Source: Spirochaetales bacterium
Lineage (GTDB): Bacteria; Spirochaetota; Leptospiria; Leptospirales; Leptonemataceae
Assembly: GCA_024233935.1 (NCBI GenBank)
Contig: JACKOY010000022.1
Span: 4,489 to 68,488, forward strand
Direction of reading: 5' to 3'
Length of the DNA: 64,000 bases
Shown here: positions 7,885-16,819 of the stretch, one piece after another
How the letters are laid out: each line of letters starts with the position of its first letter
Position numbering within the stretch: position 1 is the stretch's first letter
Notes under the pieces: model-generated
Told to the model about the DNA's origin: nothing
The model's database searches: none
What the model saw: only the letters and a program-made list of their open reading frames with translations
Position numbers and translations under genes: made by a program

Positions 7885-8898
7885 ATGGCAATACGTATCG
7901 GTATCAATGGATTTGGCCGCATCGGTCGGCTGGTATTTCGCGCCGGACTGTCCCGTAGTGATGTTGAATTCGTTGGCGTCAACGATCTCATCGACCCGGA
8001 GTACATGGCCTACATGCTCAAGTATGACTCTACCCACGGGCAATTCGCGGGCGATGTGTCGGTGAAAGACGGCAACCTGCTGGTTCAGGGAAAAACCATC
8101 CGCGTCACCAGCGAACCCGACCCCGCCAAACTGAATTGGGGGGCCGTCAAAGCGGACTACGTTGTTGAGTCTACGGGCCTCTTTACGAAGACCGAGCAGG
8201 CCAAAAAGCACCTCGAGGCGGGCGCAAAACGCGTGTTGATTTCGGCTCCCTCCCCGGACGCACCGATGTACGTGATGGGCGTGAATCAGGATCGCTTTAC
8301 GGCTGATCAAACGGTCGTCTCAAATGCCAGTTGCACCACTAACTGTCTTGCGCCTATAGCGAAGGTCGTGCACGACAACTGGGGCATCGCCGAAGGCCTC
8401 ATGACTACGGTGCATGCGGTCACGGCCACTCAGAAGACCGTCGATGCACCGTCCAAAAAGGACTGGCGTGGTGGGCGGGGCGCCTATCAGAATATTATTC
8501 CCTCTTCGACCGGCGCGGCCAAAGCAGTCGGTAAGGTGATTCCGGAGCTCAACGGCAAACTCACCGGCATGTCCTTCCGTGTGCCGACCGCGGATGTGTC
8601 GGTCGTGGACCTTACGGTGCGTCTCGAGAAGCCGGCCACGTACGACGCAATCAAAGCCAAAATGAAAGAGGCTTCGGAAGGCAGCATGAAAGGCATCCTT
8701 GGTTATACTGAAGATGCCGTGGTTTCCACCGACTTTCAAGGCGACGCAAGAACTTCGATTTTTGACGCCGACGCGGGCATTGCCCTGAACGACAAATTCG
8801 TGAAGCTCGTCAGCTGGTATGACAACGAGTGGGGCTACTCCAGCAAAGTCATCGACCTGATTCTGCACATGGAGAAAACCGCGCCCGTCAGCGGATAG
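7885..8898 (+). CDS. gapA: Glyceraldehyde-3-phosphate dehydrogenase, type I
   Basis: 337 residues from the ATG preceded by AAGGAG. The NAD-binding start MAIRIGINGFGRIGRLVFR and the active-site block SNASCTTNCLAP (catalytic Cys150) are complete, as are TATQKTVDAPS, the substrate-binding NIIPSSTGAAKAVG and WYDNEWGYS near the C terminus. The enzyme oxidises glyceraldehyde 3-phosphate to 1,3-bisphosphoglycerate with NAD. pgk follows 49 bases later, so the two are probably one operon; a short hairpin in the gap could tune their ratio. Confidence 0.97.
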   Translation: MAIRIGINGFGRIGRLVFRAGLSRSDVEFVGVNDLIDPEYMAYMLKYDSTHGQFAGDVSVKDGNLLVQGKTIRVTSEPDPAKLNWGAVKADYVVESTGLFTKTEQAKKHLEAGAKRVLISAPSPDAPMYVMGVNQDRFTADQTVVSNASCTTNCLAPIAKVVHDNWGIAEGLMTTVHAVTATQKTVDAPSKKDWRGGRGAYQNIIPSSTGAAKAVGKVIPELNGKLTGMSFRVPTADVSVVDLTVRLEKPATYDAIKAKMKEASEGSMKGILGYTEDAVVSTDFQGDARTSIFDADAGIALNDKFVKLVSWYDNEWGYSSKVIDLILHMEKTAPVSG

Positions 8899-8902
8899 TT
8901 CG

Positions 8903-8925
8903 GACCGGATCGCGGTCGGTCATTT
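8903..8925 (+). other. Intercistronic hairpin between gapA and pgk
   Basis: GACCG (8903-8907) and CGGTC (8913-8917) form a 5-bp stem with a 5-base loop, followed 4 bases later by TTTTT. It is short, so it may be a weak attenuator or mRNA-end stabiliser rather than a full terminator, since pgk should be co-transcribed. Confidence 0.3.
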
Positions 8926-8947
8926 TTGACGATCGCGTAAGTCGCTC

Positions 8948-10153
8948 ATGAAGTACAATAAGCTCTCGATCGAAGACGTCGATCTGGACGGTCGCACAGT
9001 CATCGTGCGGGTGGACTTCAATGTACCCCTGCGCGATGGCCAGGTCGAAAACGACAAGCGCATTCGTGAAAGCCTGCGCACGATTCGTTACCTGATGGAT
9101 CATCGCGCGCGGACCGTGCTCATGTCTCACCTTGGCCGACCCAGAGGCAAGGTTTCGCCCGAGTTCAGCCTGGCCCCGGTTGCCGCGCGGCTGACCGAAC
9201 TACTTGAGATTCCGGTTGGTTTTGTTTCGGCCTGTATCGGCGAAGAAGTTCAAAGCCGAATCAAGGCCCTGCAGGCCGGCGATGTGCTGCTGTTGGAGAA
9301 CCTGCGTTTTCACGCGGAGGAAGAGGCTAACGATCCGAACTTTGCCGCCGAATTGGCCCGCGGAATCGAGATCTATGTGAACGACGCCTTCGGCACGGCG
9401 CACCGGGCCCACGCTTCCACGGAAGGGATCACGCATCACGTCAAACAGGCGGCCGCAGGTTTCCTTATGCAAAAGGAGCTGAACTTTTTGGGCGCCGCCA
9501 TTGCGGAGCCCAAGCGACCCTTTGTGGGCATTATTGGCGGCGCCAAAGTCTCCGGAAAGATCGATATGATCGAGAACATGTTGCCCCGCGTGGACAAGCT
9601 GCTGATCGGGGGCGGCATGACCTATACTTTCATGAAAGCCCAGGGCTATGAAATCGGCAAATCACTGATCGAGGAAGACAAAGTGGATCTGGCGTACGAC
9701 ATACTCTGGGTGGGCGGCCAGAAGATCGAACTGCCGATGGACTTCCTGGTTTCGGATCATTTCGATTTCAAGGAACGTACTGTCGGAAGCCTGCATACGG
9801 TCATCTTTGATCACATTCCTCCCGATGCCATGGCTCTGGACATCGGTCCCAACACCGTGGAACGCTACTGGGACACCCTGATGGATGCCGGTACGATCGT
9901 ATGGAACGGTCCAATGGGTGTGTTCGAGATTGAATCGCTGGCGGGCGGAACATTTGCGATCGCTCAGGCTCTGGCGGATGCTACTGCCAAAGGCGCGACC
10001 ACGATCATCGGTGGCGGAGATTCAGCAGCCGCAATCGAGCAGGCCAACCTTGCAGACCGTGTCTCGCATGTATCTACCGGGGGCGGCGCTTCCCTGGAAT
10101 TTCTGGAAGGCAAGGCGCTTCCGGGAGTGCTGGCCCTTACGGATCGGTCCTGA
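8948..10153 (+). CDS. pgk: Phosphoglycerate kinase
   Basis: 401 residues, full length. It transfers phosphate from 1,3-bisphosphoglycerate to ADP. N-terminal substrate motifs are VIVRVDFNVPL and LMSHLGRP; LLLENLRFH and NDAFGTAHRAHAST follow. The hinge and nucleotide domain contain GGAKVSGKI, WNGPMGVFE and the C-terminal GGGDSAAA and STGGGASLEFLEG. It follows gapA. In many bacteria tpiA would come next; here the neighbour is a convergent secreted-protein gene whose 3' end overlaps pgk by 17 bases. Confidence 0.97.
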   Translation: MKYNKLSIEDVDLDGRTVIVRVDFNVPLRDGQVENDKRIRESLRTIRYLMDHRARTVLMSHLGRPRGKVSPEFSLAPVAARLTELLEIPVGFVSACIGEEVQSRIKALQAGDVLLLENLRFHAEEEANDPNFAAELARGIEIYVNDAFGTAHRAHASTEGITHHVKQAAAGFLMQKELNFLGAAIAEPKRPFVGIIGGAKVSGKIDMIENMLPRVDKLLIGGGMTYTFMKAQGYEIGKSLIEEDKVDLAYDILWVGGQKIELPMDFLVSDHFDFKERTVGSLHTVIFDHIPPDAMALDIGPNTVERYWDTLMDAGTIVWNGPMGVFEIESLAGGTFAIAQALADATAKGATTIIGGGDSAAAIEQANLADRVSHVSTGGGASLEFLEGKALPGVLALTDRS

Positions 10154-10622
10154 GTAGTTCCACCAGCCCGGCCGCCGTTGTGGCCGTATCGATATGTGTG
10201 ATGTGGGCGTCTTCGCCCGCCCGCAGGACGAGGATATCGTTCTCGCCAGCGGGAAAGACATCGCCCACACCCTCGTCTTCGATCAGAAGAATCGTGTAGT
10301 TGTAATCCCTCATGCGTGGTTTCGCAATAAACTGCGAGATAATTCCCGGCATGCGATGAATGTCGGCCACGAACCGTGCGTTATTTGCCGCCAGCCACTC
10401 GTCTCCGTTGCGCTCCGTCAGCACCTCGTGCACGATTTTCGAAGCGTCCATGCTGCGCACAAAGATGATCATGCGCTCATGCCCGATTCGTTGCTCCTGA
10501 CCGTGTTGGTCTTCGAGCACAATTTCCGGCAACCGGTCACCCACGTGCAGCTGCGTCTGGGCCGACAGCGGTGCTACGATCGTTGTTAGCGGCAGAATGA
10601 AGGCGATAAGCAAGCGTGACAT
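10137..10622 (-). CDS. Secreted thioredoxin-fold-like protein of unknown function
   Basis: 161 residues from ATG 10622; the preceding in-frame residues would bury the signal peptide. MSRLLIAFILPLTTIVAPLSAQ is a clear signal peptide with cleavage after SAQ. The mature start (LHVGDRLPEIVLEDQHGQEQ) has the opening of peroxiredoxin/TlpA-type thioredoxin folds, and MIIFVRSMDAS occupies the position of the usual redox motif. It has no CxxC, so oxidoreductase activity is not supported. It resembles periplasmic proteins of the YtfJ kind only loosely. Its 3' end overlaps pgk by 17 bases. Confidence 0.7.
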   Translation of the reverse strand: MSRLLIAFILPLTTIVAPLSAQTQLHVGDRLPEIVLEDQHGQEQRIGHERMIIFVRSMDASKIVHEVLTERNGDEWLAANNARFVADIHRMPGIISQFIAKPRMRDYNYTILLIEDEGVGDVFPAGENDILVLRAGEDAHITHIDTATTAAGLVELLRTDP

Positions 10623-10709
10623 AAACAGAAGATGGCCACCGGCAGCAGTTCGGGCAAGCCAAAATGCCGCGGCGTATTGACACACGGGACCTGCGTGGCA
10701 TACTCAGGC

Positions 10710-11441
10710 GTGCCCGATCGACGCAAACATCGTGGTCCGCACCCGCAGGACGTGCAGTTGTTCGGCCCGGAGAGTTTACCGCGCTTGCAGACCGCGGCCG
10801 CGGACCTGCTGTGGTTGCTTTCGCGCGGCTACTCCCGCGAAGCCGCCCTCACGCTGGTCGGTGATCGCTACCAGCTCCGTTCCAGACAGCGTACGGCTCT
10901 GGGGCGCGTATGCTGTTCCAGAGAAGAAAGGCGTAGCCGGGCGCAAAGGTGCATTTCCCCGGATTCGATTTCGGGCAAAGAGGTCGTGCTGGACGGCTAC
11001 AATGTTCTGACCACGGTCGAGGCTGCGCTGGCCGGCGGTCTCATTCTCGAATGTTTCGATACGACCTACCGTGATCTTGCCAGCATGCACGGCAGCTTTC
11101 GAAGCGTCGCCGAGACACCGACTGCAGCCCGACTGATGGCGCAAACCCTCGATTCGTTGGGCGCGGCTTCGGTTTGCTGGCTTTTGGATCGCCCGGTTTC
11201 GAACAGCGGGCGGCTGAAAACACAGCTGGAAAGAATCGAAACGAAATGTTGCTGGAGCGTCGAACTCGAAGAGCACGTGGATGCGCGGCTTGCACGGGCA
11301 AGCACGCTCATCGCGACCGCCGACAGCGCCATTCTGGATCGCTGTGGGCTCTGGCTCAACCTGGCGCGAATCGTCGTAGAGAAGCATATATCGCAAGCCC
11401 GCGTCATTCGTCCAATTCCCGGCGCGTACGAAACGAATTGA
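10710..11441 (+). CDS. DUF434 domain protein with PIN-like C-terminal half
   Basis: 243 residues from GTG 10710. An ATG at 10632 would give 269 residues but leaves only 9 bases to the divergent gene. The conserved part begins RKHRGPHPQD and continues LPRLQTAAADLLWLLSRGYS and LVGDRYQLRSRQR, as in DUF434 proteins. The C-terminal half contains VVLDGYNVLTTVEAAL and an acidic ATADSAILDR, reminiscent of PIN-type nuclease folds (the DUF5616 region). Function is unknown; an RNA-related role is a guess. It is convergent with the PLD-like gene. Confidence 0.75.
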   Translation: MPDRRKHRGPHPQDVQLFGPESLPRLQTAAADLLWLLSRGYSREAALTLVGDRYQLRSRQRTALGRVCCSREERRSRAQRCISPDSISGKEVVLDGYNVLTTVEAALAGGLILECFDTTYRDLASMHGSFRSVAETPTAARLMAQTLDSLGAASVCWLLDRPVSNSGRLKTQLERIETKCCWSVELEEHVDARLARASTLIATADSAILDRCGLWLNLARIVVEKHISQARVIRPIPGAYETN

Positions 11442-11534
11442 TTCTGGTGCCGAAAAAATACCTGGCGCGCAGGGTCAGCCACTCCCGAAAATCGCAGTGT
11501 TGGAGCACCCGCCCGAAACGAAAATCTGCAGGCC

Positions 11535-12074
11535 TCAGGCAATCGGGTCGGGACAGACGTCGCGCATACGGCAGCTTTCGCATGCGGCTCCTCGAAATAC
11601 CCGGTCAAAGAGCTCCATCATGGGATCGATAAGGCCGGGGTCCCGGGTGGCCACACCGGCCTCAAAGTTGCGTCGATTGCCCGAGCGCACACCGGCTCCC
11701 GCGCCGGTCATATTGGCAGAGCCAATATATGCTTCCAGGCCATCGATCACGATGCACTTAAAGTGCACCCGGGGACACAATCGACGATCGAAACGATCGC
11801 CCTCAAAAAGTGCCGGGAAGTCGTCAAAATGGGCCCGAAAGCGGGGCCCCGGTTCCTTTGCGTGCAGAAGGCGCACCTCGACTCCCTTCTTGACCAGTTC
11901 CGAAAGAACCCGCAAGAAAGGCACATAGGAACGGCCCCGCCGCACGTGCAGATCTTTAAGATCCGCGGTTCCAATCCACAGAAAATCCCTCGCTTCCAGG
12001 ACGCTTCCCGCAAGGAATCGTTCGTAAAGTTCCTCGTTGGCGATGAACTCTGTCATGGCTTTGACTGCGGACAT
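11535..12074 (-). CDS. Single-HKD phospholipase D-like protein with C-terminal Cys cluster
   Basis: 179 residues from ATG 12074; ATG 12056 is an alternative. It contains one HKD motif (HFKCIVIDGLEAYIGSANMT, with H, K, D and the GSxN tail), so an active site would require a dimer, as in Nuc-type endonucleases. Before it is FLWIGTADLKDLHVRRG, typical of the PLD fold. The C terminus ends ACESCRMRDVCPDP (C-x2-C-x5-C), which could bind a metal. No signal peptide is evident, which favours a cytoplasmic nuclease or phosphodiesterase over a secreted lipase. Its 5' end overlaps the start region of the divergent UbiA-like gene. Confidence 0.75.
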   Translation of the reverse strand: MSAVKAMTEFIANEELYERFLAGSVLEARDFLWIGTADLKDLHVRRGRSYVPFLRVLSELVKKGVEVRLLHAKEPGPRFRAHFDDFPALFEGDRFDRRLCPRVHFKCIVIDGLEAYIGSANMTGAGAGVRSGNRRNFEAGVATRDPGLIDPMMELFDRVFRGAACESCRMRDVCPDPIA

Positions 12075-12969
12075 CTCAAAATCAATATCGACCGCTTCGC
12101 TGTTGCGGACCGGGTCTGAAATTCTGCGCACGCTTTCGGATCTGAGTCTGGACGTGGTGGCGGTCTGTGTTCTGGCAGGACTGTTTGCGGCCCGCCTGAC
12201 GGGTTCGACCCTGGCGTCGGCCTGGGCCGTGATTCTGGGGCTGGCGGTCTGGTGTATCTACACCGCGGACCACTGGCTGGACGCCCGGCGAAACGGCGCA
12301 AGCAGCCGCCTTTCGCGCCATCGCATTCATCTGCGCTATGAGGGTGCGATTACCGTGGTCTGGATCTGCGTCTCGTTCGTTGGATCGACCACGGCCCTCT
12401 TGCTCCTGCCCGTGCCGGTGCTCCTCGGAGGCCTCGGCCTGGGAGTGCTTGCCGGGCTGCACCTAGTTTTGTGTCAAAAGACGGGCTTTCTCTGGTATCC
12501 AAAAGAGCTTGCGGTCGCGGCGCTTTTCACCGGCGGCATCTGGCTTGCGCCGCTTCTCAGCGGAAAACCAACCGTCACTGTGTGGGTCGCCTTCGGGCTT
12601 TTCGGTGCGGCGGTCTTTGCAAATCTCTTATTGTGTTCCCTGCTCGACTACGAGGTCGATGCCCGGGAGGCTCCGAATTGTCTGGCGCAGCGCTGGGGCC
12701 CGGTCACATCCCGGCGGGTGCTTATGGCGCTGGCACTTCTAGCTCCGTTCGTTGCCGCATCTTCGGGAGTCGCGTTGACCTCGGTGTCGGACCTTCTGTC
12801 GCTTCTGATTCTTGTCTTGCTTGTTGGTTTGCCGGCCTGGATTGCCCGGGATCCCGGCGAGACCACAAGACCTGGTTCGCTCACTTTACGTCGCGCCCTG
12901 GCCGACGGCGCCTTCTTGATGTGCGGCCTGCCGGTGGCTCTGGAGTTGATCCGGGGGACCTTCGTGTGA
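12055..12969 (+). CDS. UbiA-like membrane prenyltransferase
   Basis: About 304 residues from ATG 12055; ATG 12037 and TTG 12103 are alternatives, and the start region overlaps the divergent PLD-like gene. It has seven to nine hydrophobic helices. Two aspartate motifs in the right places, YTADHWLDARR after helix 2 and LLDYEVDAREAP in the second half, match the Mg-diphosphate-binding sites of UbiA prenyltransferases (NDxxDxxxD and DxxxD), although the first is a variant. These enzymes prenylate aromatic or other acceptors in the membrane. The stop overlaps the next ATG (TGATG), and the partner is a methyltransferase, as in quinone pathways. The substrate cannot be assigned. Confidence 0.75.
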   Translation: MALTADISKSISTASLLRTGSEILRTLSDLSLDVVAVCVLAGLFAARLTGSTLASAWAVILGLAVWCIYTADHWLDARRNGASSRLSRHRIHLRYEGAITVVWICVSFVGSTTALLLLPVPVLLGGLGLGVLAGLHLVLCQKTGFLWYPKELAVAALFTGGIWLAPLLSGKPTVTVWVAFGLFGAAVFANLLLCSLLDYEVDAREAPNCLAQRWGPVTSRRVLMALALLAPFVAASSGVALTSVSDLLSLLILVLLVGLPAWIARDPGETTRPGSLTLRRALADGAFLMCGLPVALELIRGTFV

Positions 12970-13649
12970 TGCGCGCGCACCTGTCTGCGGAACGGGGCTT
13001 TGATCGTTTGGCGCCGCTCTACGACCTGGGAACTTTACCGCTCGCTTCGTACCTGCGCATGGCCCGCAGCGAGTTACTGAAGCACATCCCGGCGCCACGC
13101 TCGGTGCTCGCCATCGGAGATGGGAGTGGGCGCGGTGTGGCCGATCTTCTGGCTCGCGGTAAGCCCGAGCGCGTCTGCCTGGTGGACATTTCCGAAGCGA
13201 TGCTGGAACGGGCCCACCGACGCTGCGCCGCCATCGAAACGGGCGCGAAGATCGAATATGTGCACGCCGACATTCGCGAACTGAAATTCGACGGTTCTTT
13301 TGCTTTTGATCTGGTGCTGACCCATTTCCTTTTGGATTGCTTTGAAAATTCCCAAGTGCGAGCCATCGTAGAGCGCGTCTCGCGCGTGTGCACGCCTAAT
13401 GCGCTCTGGTACGCAAGCGATTTCTCTCAGTGTCGGGGCCTCGCGGCTCTGCCCGCGGACGCCATCGTGCGTATGCTGTACGGATTTTTTCGTGTCACGT
13501 GTGGAATCGATGCGGACCAACTTCCCGACTATGGAACGTGTTTTGAAAAGAGCGGCTGGCACGAGCTGCAGCGCCAGGAATATCTGCAGGGCTGGATCTT
13601 TGGTGCGCTCTACGCGCGCTTGCCCTTGCGAGGCGAGACGCCGTCTTGA
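12969..13649 (+). CDS. SAM-dependent class I methyltransferase
   Basis: 226 residues from the ATG that overlaps the UbiA-like stop. The Rossmann start is RSVLAIGDGSGRGVADLL (motif I); the acidic residue ending beta-2 is in VCLVDISEAMLERA; EYVHADIREL and DLVLTHFLLDCF are the following motifs. The N-terminal GFDRLAPLYDLGTLPLA resembles UbiE/MenG-type enzymes. Tight coupling to a prenyltransferase suggests methylation of the same prenylated product, perhaps a quinone. Its TGA overlaps the TTG start of polB by 3 bases. Confidence 0.82.
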   Translation: MRAHLSAERGFDRLAPLYDLGTLPLASYLRMARSELLKHIPAPRSVLAIGDGSGRGVADLLARGKPERVCLVDISEAMLERAHRRCAAIETGAKIEYVHADIRELKFDGSFAFDLVLTHFLLDCFENSQVRAIVERVSRVCTPNALWYASDFSQCRGLAALPADAIVRMLYGFFRVTCGIDADQLPDYGTCFEKSGWHELQRQEYLQGWIFGALYARLPLRGETPS

Positions 13650-15979
13650 GCGCAGACCTGACCGGTGTTTTGATCACGGCCACCGCCGACGATACGGGCG
13701 GCGAGCACTGGTTGCGCTTTTTTGTGCGCCTGGAAGATGGCCGGGCGGCAGAGGTCCGCATCACAAACGCCCCGCCGGTGTTTTTTGTCCCGGCATCGAA
13801 CGACGAGCTTCCGGCGCTCAACGGTCTTGTGCGCCGTAAGAACGTCGAACTCAAGAATCAAGCCGGTGATCCTCTGGAGGCGCTGTATTTTCGCGATCAG
13901 CGGGCGTTGCGGGATGGGCGCGAGGCCCTGCGACGTGGCGGCTGGCGCACCTACGAATCGGACGTGAATCCCTTTGAGCGCTATCTCATGGAACGTTTTT
14001 TGGCCGGCGGCGTTCGCATTCACGGCGAGCCCCGCATCGAACAAGAACGTCTGGTGTTTGAAAACCCGCGTTTGGAATCGGCCTCAAGTACGAGTGGGCC
14101 AACTCTACTCTCTTTTGACATTGAAACCGGCGTCAGCCACGACCTGCTGTATTCGATCGCCCTGCACTATACCGGTGGCCACGGAACAAAAGAAGAAAGG
14201 CTGGTGCTTGTAAACGGCAGGGCTGACGCCAGGAACGATAGCGTTGACTTCGCCATCCAGTACTGCCCGGGAGAGGCGGCCCTGTTGCGCGCCTTTTTAG
14301 ACCAGGTGCAACGCCTGGACCCGGATCTGCTGGTGGGCTGGAACGTCGTAAACTTCGATTTGAACTATCTGTTACGCAAGGCCGAGCAGTTGGGCGTAAG
14401 CCTGACGCTTTCGCGTACGGGCCGCAAAACGCGCATTGTGCGGCGTACCGGCATGGCCGATTACGCCGTGGTTCCGGGTCGCGTGGTGGTGGATGGTCCC
14501 CAGGCCTTACGCGCGGCGTTCTACAACTTCGAGGATTTTTCGCTCGAAGCCGTTTCCCAGGATCTGTTGGGTCGTGGCAAGCGCATCAGCACGAAGGAGA
14601 AGCGCGAAAAAATTGCCGAGATCGAACGACTGTACCGGGAGGACATTGCGGAACTCGCGCGCTACAATCTGGAGGACTGTGTACTGGTCACAGAGATCTT
14701 TCGGGCGACCGGCCTGGTCCCGCTCCTGTTGCGAAGAAGCGCGATTTCGGGCATGTTGCTGGATCGCATCGGTCGGTCTTCGGCTGCCTTTGATTTTTTC
14801 TTTTTGCCGCGCCTGCACCGCAAGGGCTTCGCAGCGCCCGACCTGGACGACGTGGTTTACGGCAACCCGGCAATCGGTGGCTATGTCATGGAACCACGGG
14901 GGGGACTTTACAGAGACGTCATCGTGCTGGATTTTCGCAGTCTGTACCCGTCGATCATTCGCACATTTAAGATCGATCCCTATTCGCGGCTCATGTCTGC
15001 CACCAATCCCGTGCAAACTCCAACCGGGCAGAGCTTTTCGCGCACGGAGCATATCCTGCCGGAATTCATTGGCGAATTGCTGGAGAAACGCGGCCAGGCA
15101 AAGAAAGCCAACGACCCGCATCTATCCATGGCGATCAAGATTCTGATGAACAGCTTTTATGGTGTGATGGGTTCTCCGGGCTGCCGGCACTACCATCCGG
15201 ATTTGCCTTCGGCGATTACGGGAACCGGTCAGTGGCTTTTGATCGAAAGCCGCAAGCATCTCGAAGAGGGCGGTCACACGGTTCTTTACGGTGACACCGA
15301 TTCGCTTTTCGTGGCGATGCCCGGGAGCGCCGCCGCCGACGTTTCCCGGCGCGGTAACGAGATGGCCGCAGATCTAAACGAATACTGGCGCGAGCGTCTG
15401 CACCGGGAATTTGATCTGGAGTCGTTTCTAACGCTTGAGTACGAAAAGCATTTTACGCGCTTCTTTCTGCCGCCAGCCCGAGGCGGTGGCGCCGCAAAAA
15501 AACGCTACGCCGGCCTGCTCAGAACCGAGGCCGGCGAAAGCCTGCACTTTGTGGGTATGGAGACGGTGCGTTCGGATTGGACGGCGCTTGCCAAAGATTT
15601 TCAGAAAGAACTCTACCGGCGTGTATTCGCGGAAGAAGACGTCGAAGAGTGGATCAAGGACCTCCTGGTCCGCCTGCGTGCCGGCGAATTTGACGGAGAC
15701 GCGCTTGTGTATCGCAAACGCCTGCGTAAAGAGCTCGAGGCTTACACAAAGAATGTCCCACAGCACGTGCGCGCCGCGCGTCTGCTCGAAAATCCAGGCA
15801 ACGAAGTGCGCTATTTTATGACCCTGCGGGGTCCCATTCCGGTAGAACTCGAACCGACCGACATCGACTATAACTATTACATTGAGCACCAGCTCAAACC
15901 CATCGCCGACACTCTGCTCGGAGAACTGGGCCTCAGCTTTGATGGCTTCCTTCATCCGACGCAGCTGTCGCTCTTTTGA
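13646..15979 (+). CDS. polB: Family B DNA polymerase (DNA polymerase II)
   Basis: 777 residues from a TTG start embedded in the stop of the methyltransferase gene. The 3'-5' exonuclease carries Exo I LLSFDIETG (~157), Exo II VGWNVVNFDLNYL and Exo III YNLEDC. The polymerase has motif A DFRSLYPSII (~430), motif B KILMNSFYGVMGSPG, motif C YGDTDSLFV (~550) and KKRYAGL. All catalytic residues are present, so it should be an active proofreading repair/translesion polymerase, as E. coli Pol II is in the SOS response. Co-transcription with prenyltransferase and methyltransferase genes is odd. No SOS box was recognised; any promoter would be far upstream. Confidence 0.95.
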   Translation: MSADLTGVLITATADDTGGEHWLRFFVRLEDGRAAEVRITNAPPVFFVPASNDELPALNGLVRRKNVELKNQAGDPLEALYFRDQRALRDGREALRRGGWRTYESDVNPFERYLMERFLAGGVRIHGEPRIEQERLVFENPRLESASSTSGPTLLSFDIETGVSHDLLYSIALHYTGGHGTKEERLVLVNGRADARNDSVDFAIQYCPGEAALLRAFLDQVQRLDPDLLVGWNVVNFDLNYLLRKAEQLGVSLTLSRTGRKTRIVRRTGMADYAVVPGRVVVDGPQALRAAFYNFEDFSLEAVSQDLLGRGKRISTKEKREKIAEIERLYREDIAELARYNLEDCVLVTEIFRATGLVPLLLRRSAISGMLLDRIGRSSAAFDFFFLPRLHRKGFAAPDLDDVVYGNPAIGGYVMEPRGGLYRDVIVLDFRSLYPSIIRTFKIDPYSRLMSATNPVQTPTGQSFSRTEHILPEFIGELLEKRGQAKKANDPHLSMAIKILMNSFYGVMGSPGCRHYHPDLPSAITGTGQWLLIESRKHLEEGGHTVLYGDTDSLFVAMPGSAAADVSRRGNEMAADLNEYWRERLHREFDLESFLTLEYEKHFTRFFLPPARGGGAAKKRYAGLLRTEAGESLHFVGMETVRSDWTALAKDFQKELYRRVFAEEDVEEWIKDLLVRLRAGEFDGDALVYRKRLRKELEAYTKNVPQHVRAARLLENPGNEVRYFMTLRGPIPVELEPTDIDYNYYIEHQLKPIADTLLGELGLSFDGFLHPTQLSLF

Positions 15980-16032
15980 CCCGCACGTATTACGCTTGCA
16001 TCGTGCCGAACCGACCGCAATCGCTTGAAACC

Positions 16033-16110
16033 CGGTCTTCACACCTGAAATTGCAGGCCGGCCAGTCGTTGGTAGAGGGCATCGCGCTCCAGGAGTTCGG
16101 CGTGGGTGCC
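16033..16110 (-). repeat. 78-bp direct repeat, copy 1 (orphan ABC exporter 3' end)
   Basis: Every base of 16033-16110 matches 39621-39698. In the second copy the sequence encodes, on the minus strand, the last 23 residues of the ABC exporter, its stop codon and 6 following bases. Here no ABC gene is attached: the frame upstream of the copy has no exporter similarity and meets a stop within about 40 bases. The match breaks abruptly at both ends. It contains the palindrome GGCCGGCC. It is either a gene remnant or one boundary of an inserted segment. Confidence 0.92.
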
Positions 16111-16153
16111 TGTATTTTTGCTTGTGTTCTCGCGCGACCCGGCTCATTCGAGC

Positions 16154-16819
16154 ATGCTCATGTTTCTATCCAGTTTAAAAGACCAACTTTCTGCCGCTTT
16201 GGGGCCGCGTTCCTTTTTTCAGGGCTACGATTCGGAACAATCGTCACGCAGGGCCGCCCTGTCGGTTACTGTTCTTCTGATCACGGTCGCTCTGCTTCTG
16301 ACGATCGCCGCCATGTTGAGCGGGCCCGAAATCGGGCTCAGTAACGAAGAACGTGAACTCATCGCGGGGGAACTACAGGTGCCGATGACGCCGGAGCCGT
16401 CCGCCAGCAACAACTTGCTCTTCGCCGTAAATTGGGCATTTTTGCTGGTACTCTTTGGGCTGATCCGACACGGGATAACTCGCCTTCTGGGCGAAGGTCA
16501 CAGATCACTCCGGGACGCCATGACGATCACCGTGCTTTCGGTGGGGCCGATGATCGTTGGAATACTGTGCATTGGTCTCTTTTCCTACGCGTTTCCGCTG
16601 GATGTTCCCCACCATAGCCAGGGAGCGTTTGCTGCCCGCATCATCGCGATTCTGGCAACGCTCTTCGCTCTGTGGCTCTGGGAAGGCGCGATCTGTTGGA
16701 CCGGATTTCGAATACTTTATGACCAGAACAATGGTCGTGCGGTCTTGACCTGGATAGCCCCCTATCTGCTGGTCTTCGGCGTACTGACGGCTATCTTTCT
16801 CTTCCTGCTTACCGTTTAA
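16154..16819 (+). CDS. Yip1-like integral membrane protein A
   Basis: About 221 residues from ATG 16154; ATG 16160 is an alternative, and a GTG at 16106 lies inside the 78-bp repeat and is unlikely. It has five hydrophobic segments (LSVTVLLITVALLLTIAAML, NLLFAVNWAFLLVLFGLI, TITVLSVGPMIVGILCIGL, AARIIAILATLFALWLW, YLLVFGVLTAIFLFLL), as in the Yip1 domain. The ending RAVLTWIAP plus a last helix is nearly the same as in the convergent neighbour (RAVLTWITP), so the two are probably paralogues. The stop codons overlap by 4 bases. Function unknown. Confidence 0.7.
   Translation: MLMFLSSLKDQLSAALGPRSFFQGYDSEQSSRRAALSVTVLLITVALLLTIAAMLSGPEIGLSNEERELIAGELQVPMTPEPSASNNLLFAVNWAFLLVLFGLIRHGITRLLGEGHRSLRDAMTITVLSVGPMIVGILCIGLFSYAFPLDVPHHSQGAFAARIIAILATLFALWLWEGAICWTGFRILYDQNNGRAVLTWIAPYLLVFGVLTAIFLFLLTV

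Noticed and set aside
16106..16153. GTG start for Yip1-like protein A inside the 78-bp repeat
   Set aside because: It would translate exporter-derived DNA on the wrong strand; ATG 16154 or 16160 is more natural.
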